From NCBI GenBank assembly GCA_026392155.1, contig JAPLCP010000193.1, positions 1-47,943 on the forward strand: DNA of 47,943 nucleotides, given 5' to 3'. The notes beneath the pieces are model-generated. The model saw only the letters and a list, made by a program, of their open reading frames with translations, ran no database searches and was not told the origin of the DNA. Positions 17,249-25,633 of the stretch are shown piece by piece; within the stretch, counting starts at the first letter, position 1, and the number at the start of each line of letters is the position of its first letter. The stretch comes from Armatimonadota bacterium. GTDB lineage: Bacteria; Armatimonadota; Armatimonadia; Armatimonadales; Armatimonadaceae. The translations under genes and the position numbers were made by a program.

Positions 17249-20200
17249 CTAGTGTCCTCCCTCCGCCGCCACCGGCTTGACCAGCGCGGGGTTGGGGTTC
17301 TTGATCTTCGCCATGTACGTCGTTCGTGGGCGAGTATTTAGCTCAGCCAGGAGCGCGTAGTCATGAGGTTGGTGCTTCAGCTTGCTTACCTTGCTATTGC
17401 GATCGTTAATGTCCCCAAAGACAATCGCCTGTGTCGGACAGACCTGCTGACAGGCCGTGATAATCTCGCCGTCCTGAATCTCGCGGCTCTCTTTTTTGGC
17501 CTCGATTCGGACTTCATTGATGCGCTGGACGCAGAAGGTACACTTCTCCATCACACCACGTCCCCGCACGGTCACATCCGGGTTCGAGAGCATCTTAAGC
17601 ACAGGCTTCTCGAAGTAGTTCAGCGTGGTCGGCCCACCCGCGCCTTGCGTCCACTTCAGGAAGTTAAAACGTCGGACTTTGTAGGGGCAGTTATTGGAGC
17701 AGTAGCGGGTTCCCACGCAGCGGTTGTAGACCATCTGATTGAGCCCCTCATGACTGTGCACTGTCGCGGCAACCGGACAGACGGGCTCACAAGGCGCTTT
17801 CTCACACTGCATACAGGGAATCGGCATGAAGTGACTCTCGACATTGTCAATGTCTGCCGACTCAAAGTAGTGGTCAATGCGAATCCAGTGCATCTCGCGA
17901 CCCGCTGCCACTTGTTCTTTACCGACGGTTGGGATATTGTTCTCCGCCTGGCACGCAATCGTACAGGCGTTACAGCCGATACAAGTTGTCAGATCAATGC
18001 TCATTGCCCAAGCATTGAAGCCCTTACGTGAGTAATCAGGATAAAGCGAGATATTGCCTTCTTTATTCGCCTCATGCTTGGTCGTCGGATCGGCATCAAT
18101 GTAGAGCCAGTGCCTACGCCCTAGCCCAAAAGCGTCGTCGGCAATCACCGTGGGGAGCTTGTCGGCAGCGATCTCATGTGCACCGCCTCCATCATGTTCC
18201 CCGTGCGCATCACCATGCCCACTGGCCTCACCCGCTCGTTCGGGCTCGGCGTGGTGCGGCTCATGAAGATGCCCCTTGGTCTCGACAAAGCGGGCCAGTG
18301 TGCCCGAGCGGACAATATCGCGGTTTTTGTGCTCGACCACGTGAAGCGCTTCGTTCACCCCGAACGGGTCGGTGGTTTCCGAGCGCATCAGGTGGTGGGG
18401 CTGGGTGTAGGCAAGCTCATAGGTCTCATTGGTTGCCTTGACCGTCACCCCCACGGCATGATTTAGCGAGTCACTGGTGCGGACGGGGTAGACATCAAAG
18501 CCCTGCTTCTCACAGACCGCTCCGCCTTTTGTCCGACCGTAACCGAGAAAGAGCGTGATCGTATCATCAGGCTGACCGGGTTGAACCCACACAGCCACCT
18601 TGACACTCGCTCCACCGACAGTCACTTCGATAAGCTTCTTACCAGAGTACTGCGCGATATTGACCGCGTCGTTATTTCCTTCGGAAGCGATCAGCCCTAG
18701 CTTCTTGGCAGTCTTTGGCGAGATCAGTGCGGCATTGTCCCAGACAATCGTGGTCAGGGGCTTGGGCAGCTCCTGAAGCCAAGTGTTATTAGCATACCGC
18801 CCGTCCCAGATCGTCGGATCGGGGCGGAAGTTTACTTCCAGATCGGGGGACGCGGGGGTCTCAGGAAGGCTCGCCAGTAAGCTCGCCACAGGCACCACCG
18901 CGACAGCAGGGCTTGCGGTTCCAGGAAGCACGCCATCATGAACGGCCTTGCGCCAGACAGGCTCCGCAATCGTGGCGTGGTGCTGGCGGAGCAGCTCCAT
19001 TCCCGTCAGGGGCTGTCCTAGCAAGAGCGCGATCACTTCAGTAGCCGTCTTGGTTGCATAGAGCGGCTCCACCAGGGGCTGTTGCAGCCCAACGGTTCCA
19101 TCGTGCGCCTTCAGATCCCCCCACGACTCCAGGCCATGTGACTCTGGCAGCGACCAGTGAGAGAGCTCAGCAGTCTCGTTTTCATAGTGGGAGAGATGCG
19201 CCCGGAGAGGACACTTCTCGGAGAGGTAGGCTTTCTTGAGGTTCGCATCGGCAGGGCCATCGTAGAGCGGGTTGCCTCCCAGAGTCAGCAAGAAGCTCAC
19301 TTTTCCTGCTTCAATATCAGCGGAGAGTGCCTTGATGTCTGCCGCCTGATCGGTTACTTTCGCTTCAATTGGCGCATGGTAGGTAACCCCCTTGCCACTA
19401 GCCCCAATCGCAGCGTTGATCGCGTGGGCAATGGCATGGAGTGCGGGCGACTGCTCATCACCTGGTATCACCACGCCGCCGTTTTTCAGATCCTCCACCA
19501 GCGTATTCAAGAAAGCTTCGTCCACACCGGTGGGAAGCTGCCCGGCTCCGCTTCCCGTGATCTTGGCAAGCACCACACGAGCGACACGCTCCACATCGGT
19601 AGGCCTCACGGCCAAACGATGATCCGATGATGCCCCGGTAACGGTGTAGCTGCTCTCAATGGTGTAGAGGCGATTCATCTCCGGCTTGTCAATGCGCACA
19701 CGGCGGCCATCGGCAAACTCGCGGGCATAGCGCACGGAACCAGGGAGAGTTAGCAGGAAGTCTGCATCCAGCGAGAGAATGGTCTTTGCCTGGTTTAAGT
19801 GGTAGACCGGCGTCAGTGGCTTCCCAAAAGCAAGCTGAGTGCCTTTGCGGACATTGCCCTGCGAGAGCGGCTCCCACTGAATCCACTTGGCACTCGGGTA
19901 AGCACTGATAAACTTCCCGATCATCGCAGCATAGGTTGGACTCACGACAGTCGGGGTGACCAGGCGAATCCCTGCACCACCACTGGCAGCCTCTTTCTGA
20001 AGCACCGGGCGAGCGGTTGAGAAGAACTGATCCCATGTCCGAACTTCCCCGCGCTCGATCACAGACTGAGCACGCTCAGGATCGTAGAGAGAGAGCAGCT
20101 CGGACTGTGTCCAGACATCGGTGGCACCAAGGCTCGAAGGGTGCTCGGGGTTGCCTTCGATCTTAACCGGGCGGCCCTCGTAAGAGCGCACCAGCACTCC

Positions 20201-20479
20201 GATTCCCAGGCCCCGGCTCTCGAGCGTGGTGGCGTAGTAGAGCGACTGACCGGGCACAAGCTGCTCGGGGGCACGGACATAGGGCACCGACTTTGTCTGC
20301 GGCATGATGCGGCAGCCAGAGAGCCCGGCAAGCGCCATTCCCGCACCGGTGAGCTTCAGAAAGTCACGACGGTCCAGGTCTAAGAGTGTCGCACGGTTGG
20401 GAAACTCTTCATCTACCCACTGCGTAAACTCTTCGGTCTTCGCCAGCTCGGCGTAGGATTTCCACTGTTTGGTCTTCAT
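17249..20479 (-). CDS. actB: Alternative complex III subunit ActB (molybdopterin-like plus iron-sulfur protein)
   Basis: The chosen start is the ATG at 20479, 10 bases after the actA stop; a longer frame to 20578 overlaps actA. The 1076-residue protein opens with the ActB-type Ser-Tyr-Ala-Glu-Leu and Glu-Phe motifs, then a Tat-like signal Arg-Arg-Asp-Phe-Leu-Lys-Leu (37-43) ending in a lipobox-like Ser-Gly-Cys56. The large domain resembles molybdopterin oxidoreductases, which in ACIII lacks the cofactor. The C-terminal part has four cysteine groups for iron-sulfur clusters: CxxCxxCxxxC, CxxCxxxxCxxxC, a third with only three Cys (a probable 3Fe-4S site), and a CxxC plus CxxxC pair. A His-rich linker lies between the two halves. 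Confidence 0.95.
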   Translation of the reverse strand: MKTKQWKSYAELAKTEEFTQWVDEEFPNRATLLDLDRRDFLKLTGAGMALAGLSGCRIMPQTKSVPYVRAPEQLVPGQSLYYATTLESRGLGIGVLVRSYEGRPVKIEGNPEHPSSLGATDVWTQSELLSLYDPERAQSVIERGEVRTWDQFFSTARPVLQKEAASGGAGIRLVTPTVVSPTYAAMIGKFISAYPSAKWIQWEPLSQGNVRKGTQLAFGKPLTPVYHLNQAKTILSLDADFLLTLPGSVRYAREFADGRRVRIDKPEMNRLYTIESSYTVTGASSDHRLAVRPTDVERVARVVLAKITGSGAGQLPTGVDEAFLNTLVEDLKNGGVVIPGDEQSPALHAIAHAINAAIGASGKGVTYHAPIEAKVTDQAADIKALSADIEAGKVSFLLTLGGNPLYDGPADANLKKAYLSEKCPLRAHLSHYENETAELSHWSLPESHGLESWGDLKAHDGTVGLQQPLVEPLYATKTATEVIALLLGQPLTGMELLRQHHATIAEPVWRKAVHDGVLPGTASPAVAVVPVASLLASLPETPASPDLEVNFRPDPTIWDGRYANNTWLQELPKPLTTIVWDNAALISPKTAKKLGLIASEGNNDAVNIAQYSGKKLIEVTVGGASVKVAVWVQPGQPDDTITLFLGYGRTKGGAVCEKQGFDVYPVRTSDSLNHAVGVTVKATNETYELAYTQPHHLMRSETTDPFGVNEALHVVEHKNRDIVRSGTLARFVETKGHLHEPHHAEPERAGEASGHGDAHGEHDGGGAHEIAADKLPTVIADDAFGLGRRHWLYIDADPTTKHEANKEGNISLYPDYSRKGFNAWAMSIDLTTCIGCNACTIACQAENNIPTVGKEQVAAGREMHWIRIDHYFESADIDNVESHFMPIPCMQCEKAPCEPVCPVAATVHSHEGLNQMVYNRCVGTRYCSNNCPYKVRRFNFLKWTQGAGGPTTLNYFEKPVLKMLSNPDVTVRGRGVMEKCTFCVQRINEVRIEAKKESREIQDGEIITACQQVCPTQAIVFGDINDRNSKVSKLKHQPHDYALLAELNTRPRTTYMAKIKNPNPALVKPVAAEGGH

Positions 20480-20489
20480 AATGTTCAAA

Positions 20490-21263
20490 TTAGTGATGGC
20501 AAACGGCGCAGTCTGAGAGCTGCTCCACCTTAATGTTGTATTCCTTGACGAGCTTCTTGCCTTCTTCGAGCTCCTCACCCTTGCGAGCGTACTGCTCGCC
20601 TAACATCAGAGTCTGCTCCTCTTCCGTCAAGCCAGAGCCAGCCCACTCTTTCTTACCCGTCTTTTCATCGTGCAGCACAGTGCCCGTCTTGGTCTTGCGG
20701 ATCTTCTCATAGAGATCAAAAGCGGATCCAGGCTTCCCCACGTACTTTTCGGGATGACGGTGGCAATCCAAACACCAGGCCATCTGGAAGGGACGACCTT
20801 TGTAGGCCATCTGCATCGCCTGCACCGGGCCATGACAGTTGTTACAGTTCACGCCTCGATTGATGTGAATCGAGTGGTTAAAGTAGACAAACTCAGGAAC
20901 TTTATTAAGAGTTGTCCACTTGAGCGGAATATTCTTCTCGTAGCTCTCCCGCACAGGCTCCAGAAGCGGACTATTGGACCAGACCTGCGAGTGGCACGAC
21001 ATACAGGTGTGGGTCGCCGGATAGCCTGCCTTGGCGGACTTCTCCACCGACGTATGGCAGTAGCGACAGTCCAGTCCTAGCTCAGTGACATGGTGCTCAT
21101 GCGAGAAGGGAACGGGTTGCTCGAAGGCAGTGCCTACTTTAGTGACATAGCCAGAGCGGGTAAACTGCGAGATGGTGATCATGGCCACTAAGGGAGAAGT
21201 GGCGACGCCAATAATGGCCATCTTGCCGATCACATTACTACTAGGTGCGAAAATATTTGGCAT
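20490..21263 (-). CDS. actA: Alternative complex III subunit ActA (pentaheme cytochrome c)
   Basis: The 257-residue protein has one N-terminal membrane helix (about 12-32) and five CxxCH heme sites (first at 66-70 and 87-91, the last ending two residues from the C-terminus). This fits pentaheme ActA, the periplasmic electron-transfer subunit of ACIII. His residues between the motifs (for example in Phe-Ser-His-Glu-His-His and Asn-His-Ser-Ile-His) are candidates for second axial ligands. It is the first gene of the act-cox set. A half-conserved CRP/FNR-like site lies 64 bases upstream of its start. Confidence 0.95.
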   Translation of the reverse strand: MPNIFAPSSNVIGKMAIIGVATSPLVAMITISQFTRSGYVTKVGTAFEQPVPFSHEHHVTELGLDCRYCHTSVEKSAKAGYPATHTCMSCHSQVWSNSPLLEPVRESYEKNIPLKWTTLNKVPEFVYFNHSIHINRGVNCNNCHGPVQAMQMAYKGRPFQMAWCLDCHRHPEKYVGKPGSAFDLYEKIRKTKTGTVLHDEKTGKKEWAGSGLTEEEQTLMLGEQYARKGEELEEGKKLVKEYNIKVEQLSDCAVCHH

Positions 21264-21326
21264 GGATAATCAGTCCTGACCGACCCGAGGCGCCGGTATA
21301 ACTGCGAGGCGTAAAAAGCCCGCCAC

Positions 21327-21346
21327 TTTGTACACGATTTCACGAA
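21327..21346 (-). promoter_or_regulatory. Degenerate CRP/FNR-like site upstream of actA
   Basis: On the minus strand TTCGTGA is followed after 6 bases by a poorly conserved second half. The first half is identical to that of the perfect palindrome upstream of ctaAB, and the spacing is the same. Four of seven bases of the other half match. It could let one regulator control both units. Confidence 0.4.
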
Positions 21347-21384
21347 TTTCAGCAAGACCTAAGACGGTCATTTATTTGTGTTCC

Positions 21385-23268
21385 TTAACCACTGCCAAAA
21401 CGCGCGTCCACAGCCAAGGCTAAGAACAGCAGCGCTAGGTACAACATAGAATATTTATAAGCTTTCAGTGCAGAGAGCCGATCTGTCCCACGACGAAGCT
21501 TCCAGCTCTGCTGCACCAGCATTGCGCCCAGTGCGACCGCAGGAATCGCATAGAGCCATCCTGCAAGCCCTTGTGCCACGGGCAAGAGCGAGACCCCCAC
21601 CGTAATCACGGCGTAGAGAATGATCTGCGTCACGGTTCGCTTATCTCCCACTACCGCAGGGAGCATCGGCACGCCCACGGCTGCATACTGGTCTTTGATG
21701 AGTAGCGCCAGCGCCCAGAAGTGCGCCGGAGTCCAGACAAAGATAATCGCAAAGAGATACCAGGCCAGTGCACCCTTAAGATCTCCCGTCACAGCAGCCC
21801 AGCCCACCAGAGGCGGGAAGCAGCCCGCTGCGCCACCAATCACGATATTTTGCACCGTGCGGCGCTTGAGCAGCAGTGTGTAGATCACCACGTAGAAAAC
21901 CAATCCACACAGGCTCAGCATCGCAGCCAGTAGGTTCGCGCCCAGCCAGAGCGTGAAGAACGAGGCCAGTACCATAACCAAGGCAAAGCCCAGTGCCTGA
22001 TTTGCAGGAATGGTAGCCGTGACCGTGGGGCGCTTGGCCGTGCGGGTCATCTTAGCATCAATATCACGGTCAATGACCATATTGAAGGCATTGGCCGCTC
22101 CCGCCGAGCAGTAGCCACCCACAAAAAGTGCGACAAAGAGCCCCAGCCCCGGCCAGCCGTGTGCGGCCACAAAAGCCGCTGTCAGAGTGGTAAAGAGCAG
22201 GAGCGAGATCACGCGAGGCTTGGTGAGATTAAGATAGTCACGCCAAGTCGCGGGCCCGGAAGGCTCCACGACTCTCTGCACAACCACGGCTTCTTTCTCC
22301 ATTCCTGGAGAGAAAACAATATCCTCAACGTGCACCACACCCTCCATGGACGCCGAGTAGGCCAACAGACAAAGTGCTACCCAGGTGAAGTCCGCAAACA
22401 TCAGGTGGATGACCTGCATGACCACAGGAGCCCGAAGCCAGACATTGGTCAGACCGATCAGAATCTCGCACAAGAAGATCCAGCCCAGCATACTCCCCCA
22501 CCGGCGGGACTCCGTCGAGGGCCGTAAGTGGGCGACAAGCCCCGCGATCAGTATCAAGTAGAGCCCGACAGAGCCTGCGATATAGGGATGCCAGACACGG
22601 AGCTTCAGCAAAAACGGAGCATTGGCGGCCTCGGCGAGGCGCATCACTTCTTCATGACTACGCGCCGGAAAGAGCGTGTCTCCGAGTGCCGTGATGGCTC
22701 CCGAGACCCCCAGCACCAGCATCGCCACAAAGGCCAGTCCCAGCGCCCCACTCACCGAGCCTTGGGCAAAAAGCCGCACACGCGCTTTGCCGCTGGCGTA
22801 CCAGGCCGTAAGAGCCAGAGAAGAGAGCAAGAAAAATGTCGTGCAGAGATGCACGGACATCGCCACGGCACGCTCAACGGAGGCATTGTTCTCGACATAG
22901 CCTCGCTTGACCAGCACCGCCCCAAGCAGAGCCTCAACAATGGTGAGTGCCAGCACGACAGGCACAGCGCGGCGAATGTAGTGTCCACGCGGATAGAGCC
23001 GAAACGCCCCTGCAACCAGAGCAAGCACCAAAAGACCGTCTAAGCCGGAGACAGCGCGGTGGGTAAACTCAATGATCGTATGAAGATTGGGGGCAACAGG
23101 GATGATCTCTCCCTTACAGGTCGGCCAGTGCTGACCACAGCCTGCCCCTGAGCCGGTTGCCCGCACAACGGTACCTACCAGGATCACCAAGAGGTTAAAA
23201 GCCAGCACCGACCACGCATAGCGGGCGAAGGCTGGGTTCTTATGGGAGGTGTTGGTCTGGGTGTCCAT
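21385..23268 (-). CDS. ctaA-ctaB: Fused heme A synthase - heme O synthase (CtaA-CtaB)
   Basis: The start is taken as the ATG at 23268, giving 627 residues; an in-frame ATG at 23307 has its G-run too close to act as a ribosome-binding site. Residues about 1-300 are CtaA/COX15 (eight helices; [11 protein letters not shown] with Cys-Gly-x-x-Trp-Pro-x-Cys, and heme-ligand His in Glu-Phe-Thr-His-Arg). Residues about 340-625 are CtaB, a UbiA-family prenyltransferase with Asn-x-x-x-Asp-x-x-x-Asp and Tyr-x-x-x-Lys-Arg motifs. The protein would turn heme B into heme O and then heme A for the caa3 oxidase. Fusions of the two are known in some other bacteria. It precedes actA on the same strand. Confidence 0.93.
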   Translation of the reverse strand: MDTQTNTSHKNPAFARYAWSVLAFNLLVILVGTVVRATGSGAGCGQHWPTCKGEIIPVAPNLHTIIEFTHRAVSGLDGLLVLALVAGAFRLYPRGHYIRRAVPVVLALTIVEALLGAVLVKRGYVENNASVERAVAMSVHLCTTFFLLSSLALTAWYASGKARVRLFAQGSVSGALGLAFVAMLVLGVSGAITALGDTLFPARSHEEVMRLAEAANAPFLLKLRVWHPYIAGSVGLYLILIAGLVAHLRPSTESRRWGSMLGWIFLCEILIGLTNVWLRAPVVMQVIHLMFADFTWVALCLLAYSASMEGVVHVEDIVFSPGMEKEAVVVQRVVEPSGPATWRDYLNLTKPRVISLLLFTTLTAAFVAAHGWPGLGLFVALFVGGYCSAGAANAFNMVIDRDIDAKMTRTAKRPTVTATIPANQALGFALVMVLASFFTLWLGANLLAAMLSLCGLVFYVVIYTLLLKRRTVQNIVIGGAAGCFPPLVGWAAVTGDLKGALAWYLFAIIFVWTPAHFWALALLIKDQYAAVGVPMLPAVVGDKRTVTQIILYAVITVGVSLLPVAQGLAGWLYAIPAVALGAMLVQQSWKLRRGTDRLSALKAYKYSMLYLALLFLALAVDARFGSG

Positions 23269-23280
23269 TTCGTTTCCGAG

Positions 23281-23286
23281 AGTATA
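23281..23286 (-). promoter_or_regulatory. -10 box for ctaA-ctaB
   Basis: TATACT on the minus strand lies 12 bases before the ATG at 23268, so the leader would be only a few bases long. No good -35 is visible at 17 bases. The CRP/FNR-like palindrome is centred about 55 bases further upstream. Confidence 0.35.
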
Positions 23287-23328
23287 ATACCGCACACTTT
23301 TCGTCATCCCCCATTCAACAGAGCCGAG

Positions 23329-23348
23329 TTCGTGAAAAAAATCACGAA
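23329..23348. promoter_or_regulatory. CRP/FNR-like palindrome upstream of ctaA-ctaB
   Basis: TTCGTGA, six A, then TCACGAA is a perfect inverted repeat with a 6-base spacer. The layout is that of CRP-type sites (GTGA-N6-TCAC). It lies 61-80 bases upstream of the ctaAB start, a usual activator position for this family. The binding regulator is not in this window. Confidence 0.55.
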
Positions 23349-23389
23349 TTTTTTCAGTCTCCTAAATAAGAAATGCTTATTAAAAAAAA

Positions 23390-24199
23390 CTAACGACGCC
23401 AGCCTTTACGCAAGAGTGCCTCCAGTGCCACGCCATCTTCAGCATCGAGTGCCTTGAGCATGCCGTCCAGCTCCCCGATACAGCGATCCAGTGCATCCCC
23501 AAGCGCCTTTCGGTTCATCAGGCAGATCTCCCGCCAGAGCTCCGGGTCACTACTGGCAACGCGGGTAGCCTCTTTAAACGACGGACCTTCAAGCCTAGGA
23601 CTCTCCCCTGCCGTCGCCGACAGTGCGTAGGCCAACAAGTGCGGCAAGTGGCTGGTAGCTGCGACACTCCTATCATGTTCCTCAGGCGTCGTGATTACCA
23701 CCCGGGCTCCCAGCCCTTCCACAAGCTGCGTGACCTTCACAAGGGCATCAGGGCGTGTGCGGCTATCAGGGGTCAGTGCCCAGTGAGCGCCCTCGAAGAG
23801 ATCGGCACGAGCGAACTCCATCCCACCTCGCTCGCCGCCCGCCATCGGGTGGCCTGGCACGAAAGCCCCCCCCAGTACTTGGCCCGCACCAGCAATCGCG
23901 GTCTTGACAGAGCCCACGTCCGTGACCACAGCCCTCTCGGAGAGTGAGGGCGCAAGCCGTGCAAGCTCGGTGACAATGGCCTGAACCGGACACGCCAGAA
24001 TCACCAGATCCGCTCCCGCGATCCCAATTCCTAGCATGTCGGTGCACTTGGCAACGGCTTTGCGCGTGGTTGCTTCCGCACGGGTATGAGGATTGGTCTC
24101 CACCCCCACCACTTCTTTGGCCAGCTTGCGCTCCCGCGCGGCTAACCCAATCGAGCCCCCTAAGAGCCCTACCCCAACGATTGCGATTTTCTGAAACAT
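23390..24199 (-). CDS. tyrA: Prephenate dehydrogenase
   Basis: The start is the ATG at 24199 (Met-Phe-Gln-Lys); the longer frame to 24238 would run into a terminator stem. The 269-residue protein has an N-terminal Rossmann fold with Gly-Val-Gly-Leu-Leu-Gly-Gly, then Asp-Val-Gly-Ser-Val-Lys, and Gly-His-Pro-Met-Ala-Gly-Gly-Glu-Arg-Gly-Gly, the prephenate-binding signature, followed by the helical C-terminal domain. It converts prephenate to 4-hydroxyphenylpyruvate in tyrosine synthesis with NAD(P). There is no ACT or chorismate mutase domain. It stands just after tRNA-Tyr on the same strand. A TAAAGT lies 4 bases before the ATG. Confidence 0.92.
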   Translation of the reverse strand: MFQKIAIVGVGLLGGSIGLAARERKLAKEVVGVETNPHTRAEATTRKAVAKCTDMLGIGIAGADLVILACPVQAIVTELARLAPSLSERAVVTDVGSVKTAIAGAGQVLGGAFVPGHPMAGGERGGMEFARADLFEGAHWALTPDSRTRPDALVKVTQLVEGLGARVVITTPEEHDRSVAATSHLPHLLAYALSATAGESPRLEGPSFKEATRVASSDPELWREICLMNRKALGDALDRCIGELDGMLKALDAEDGVALEALLRKGWRR

Positions 24200-24218
24200 A
24201 GTTACTTTACATTCTGGC

Positions 24219-24256
24219 AAAAAAACGGGGCGCTGCATAGTGCAGCGCCCCGTTTT
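24219..24256. terminator. Strong intrinsic terminator after the tRNA pair
   Basis: Bases 24222-24237 pair perfectly with 24241-24256 (16 bp, loop tag). On the minus strand the stem runs into a T-run, ending the tRNA-Thr/tRNA-Tyr transcript. The plus strand also has TTTTCTTTTT after the stem. The tyrA ATG is only 20 bases beyond its T-run. Confidence 0.88.
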
Positions 24257-24264
24257 CTTTTTAA

Positions 24265-24345
24265 TGGGCCGAGCAGGATTCGAACCTGCGTAGCTCGCGC
24301 GACGATTTTACAGACCGCCTCCTTTAACCACTCGGACATCGACCC
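24265..24345 (-). tRNA. tRNA-Tyr (anticodon GTA)
   Basis: The minus strand folds as a type II tRNA. The acceptor stem GGGTCGA pairs with TCGGCCC (one G-U). The anticodon stem is closed around CTGTAAA, so the anticodon is GTA (Tyr). A longer variable arm with a GCGA loop follows, then the T-arm GCAGG-TTCGAAT-CCTGC. The discriminator is A, and CCA is not encoded. The long variable arm is usual for bacterial tRNA-Tyr. Confidence 0.93.
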
Positions 24346-24389
24346 ACAATGTCCATTTCTTAACAGAGCTATAGCAGCTCTCCAAACGA

Positions 24390-24461
24390 AGCCGACGACA
24401 GGACTCGAACCCGCGACCCGCTGTTTACAAAACAGCCGCTCTACCACTGAGCTACATCGGC
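24390..24461 (-). tRNA. tRNA-Thr (anticodon TGT)
   Basis: The acceptor stem GCCGATG pairs with CGTCGGC. The D-arm reads GCTC-AGTGGTA-GAGC. The anticodon stem GCTGT/ACAGC encloses TTTGTAA, giving anticodon TGT (Thr). The T-loop is TTCGAGT. CCA is not encoded. It lies 44 bases upstream of tRNA-Tyr on the same strand. A Thr-Tyr tRNA pair is common in bacteria, often next to tuf, but tuf is 23 kb away here. Confidence 0.94.
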
Positions 24462-24537
24462 AAGCTCGCCCCCACCAAGACGGCGACGCGGGTTGAATAT
24501 TATCACGCTTCCCAAGGCCTCGCAAGCGATTTTCGCG

Positions 24538-24543
24538 TATACT
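24538..24543 (+). promoter_or_regulatory. -10 box for the acyltransferase gene
   Basis: TATACT lies 10 bases before the GTG at 24554, so the transcript would have almost no leader. No clear Shine-Dalgarno or -35 box is seen. Confidence 0.35.
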
Positions 24544-24553
24544 TGAGAGAATT

Positions 24554-25633
24554 GTGAAAGCCTACTTCCCCCACCTCGATGGCCTGCGCGGCTTGGCGGC
24601 GCTCTATGTGGTTCTCCACCACGCGTTTTTGCTCTGCGCTCAGTCGTTTCCGATTCGTGCGAAAAATAACCTGACCGATGGTCTGCTCTACGGTCACTTG
24701 GCCGTGGATGTGTTTATCGTGCTCTCGGGCTTCTGCCTGGCGCTCCCCGAAAAAGCCCGTCTTATTGGTGAGTTCTATCTCAAGCGGGCCAAGCGCATCT
24801 TGCCCGCCTACGTCGCCGTGCTAATCGCCTCAGTGGCGCACACGCTCTTCTGGAACGGTGGGCCGCTGGATTTCCGTGCTCTTGGGCTCCACGGGCTTCT
24901 TTTGCAGGACATCTTCCCAGAGACAATTGTCGCCTTCAACCCGCCACTCTGGAGTGTCGCGGTGGAGTGGAAGATCTACTTTCTCTTTCCCGTACTCCTC
25001 GGGCTACTTGCCAAGCCACGCGGCACTGCACTGGTGCTGGCCGCGACAGCCATTATCGGCTACGGCCTCGCGCGGATCTTTATGCTCTCGGGAAAGAGTG
25101 TCGCGGAGCTGGGCCATACCTGCCCCTGGTATGTCTTTCTTTTTGGCATCGGCGTCTGCACGGGCAAGCTAACATCGCGCTGGGACGGCGAGACAAAGCG
25201 CCTCTCGGTAGTGGTTCTCGCACTGATTTCTAGCGTTCTACTTCTGGGTCTGCTCTTTATCTTCCCGATGGAGCACGCCGAGGCCGATCTCGCTCGCGCC
25301 TTTCCCGTAATTGATCCGGCGATGGGGCTGCTGACGGCGGCGTGCCTGGCGCTCTGGCACCACAAGCCTCCCAAGCTGCTCACTCTGCGCCCCGTGGTCT
25401 TTTGCGGCACGATCGCCTACTCGATCTACCTGATCCACTTCCCGGTTCTGGAGATGCTCGCCAAGAAAGTGATCAAGCCATTCTTGCCTGCTGCATCGCA
25501 GGAGCTACAGACTCTAGCGCTACTGGGGCTGGGATTGCCGCTGGTTATCGCGGCGGCGTGGGTCTCATGGCGGCTCTTTGAAAAACCATTTCTGGTAAAA
25601 CGTCAGCCTTCGTCGGTGTCGGAGACGATGTAG
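24554..25633 (+). CDS. Acyltransferase 3 family (OafA/YrhL type) membrane protein
   Basis: The 359-residue integral membrane protein starts at GTG. The front carries His-Leu-Asp-Gly-Leu-Arg-Gly-Leu-Ala-Ala-Leu with a conserved His in Leu-His-His, then Val-Asp-Val-Phe-Ile-Val-Leu-Ser-Gly-Phe, and Leu-Lys-Arg-Ala-Lys-Arg-Ile-Leu-Pro-Ala-Tyr. These are family marks for transfer of acyl groups to cell-surface sugars. About ten membrane helices follow. There is no C-terminal SGNH domain. The substrate is unknown. The gene is divergent from the tRNAs and its last 31 bases overlap the end of the convergent GT-C-like gene. Confidence 0.88.
   Translation: MKAYFPHLDGLRGLAALYVVLHHAFLLCAQSFPIRAKNNLTDGLLYGHLAVDVFIVLSGFCLALPEKARLIGEFYLKRAKRILPAYVAVLIASVAHTLFWNGGPLDFRALGLHGLLLQDIFPETIVAFNPPLWSVAVEWKIYFLFPVLLGLLAKPRGTALVLAATAIIGYGLARIFMLSGKSVAELGHTCPWYVFLFGIGVCTGKLTSRWDGETKRLSVVVLALISSVLLLGLLFIFPMEHAEADLARAFPVIDPAMGLLTAACLALWHHKPPKLLTLRPVVFCGTIAYSIYLIHFPVLEMLAKKVIKPFLPAASQELQTLALLGLGLPLVIAAAWVSWRLFEKPFLVKRQPSSVSETM

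Noticed and set aside
20480-20578. Longer N-terminus for ActB
   Set aside because: It overlaps the end of actA in another frame and lacks family similarity. The ATG at 20479 begins the known ActB front.
23364-23381. Hairpin aataag/cttatt next to an A-run after tyrA as a terminator
   Set aside because: On the minus strand the T-run precedes rather than follows the stem, and the stem is only 6 weak pairs.
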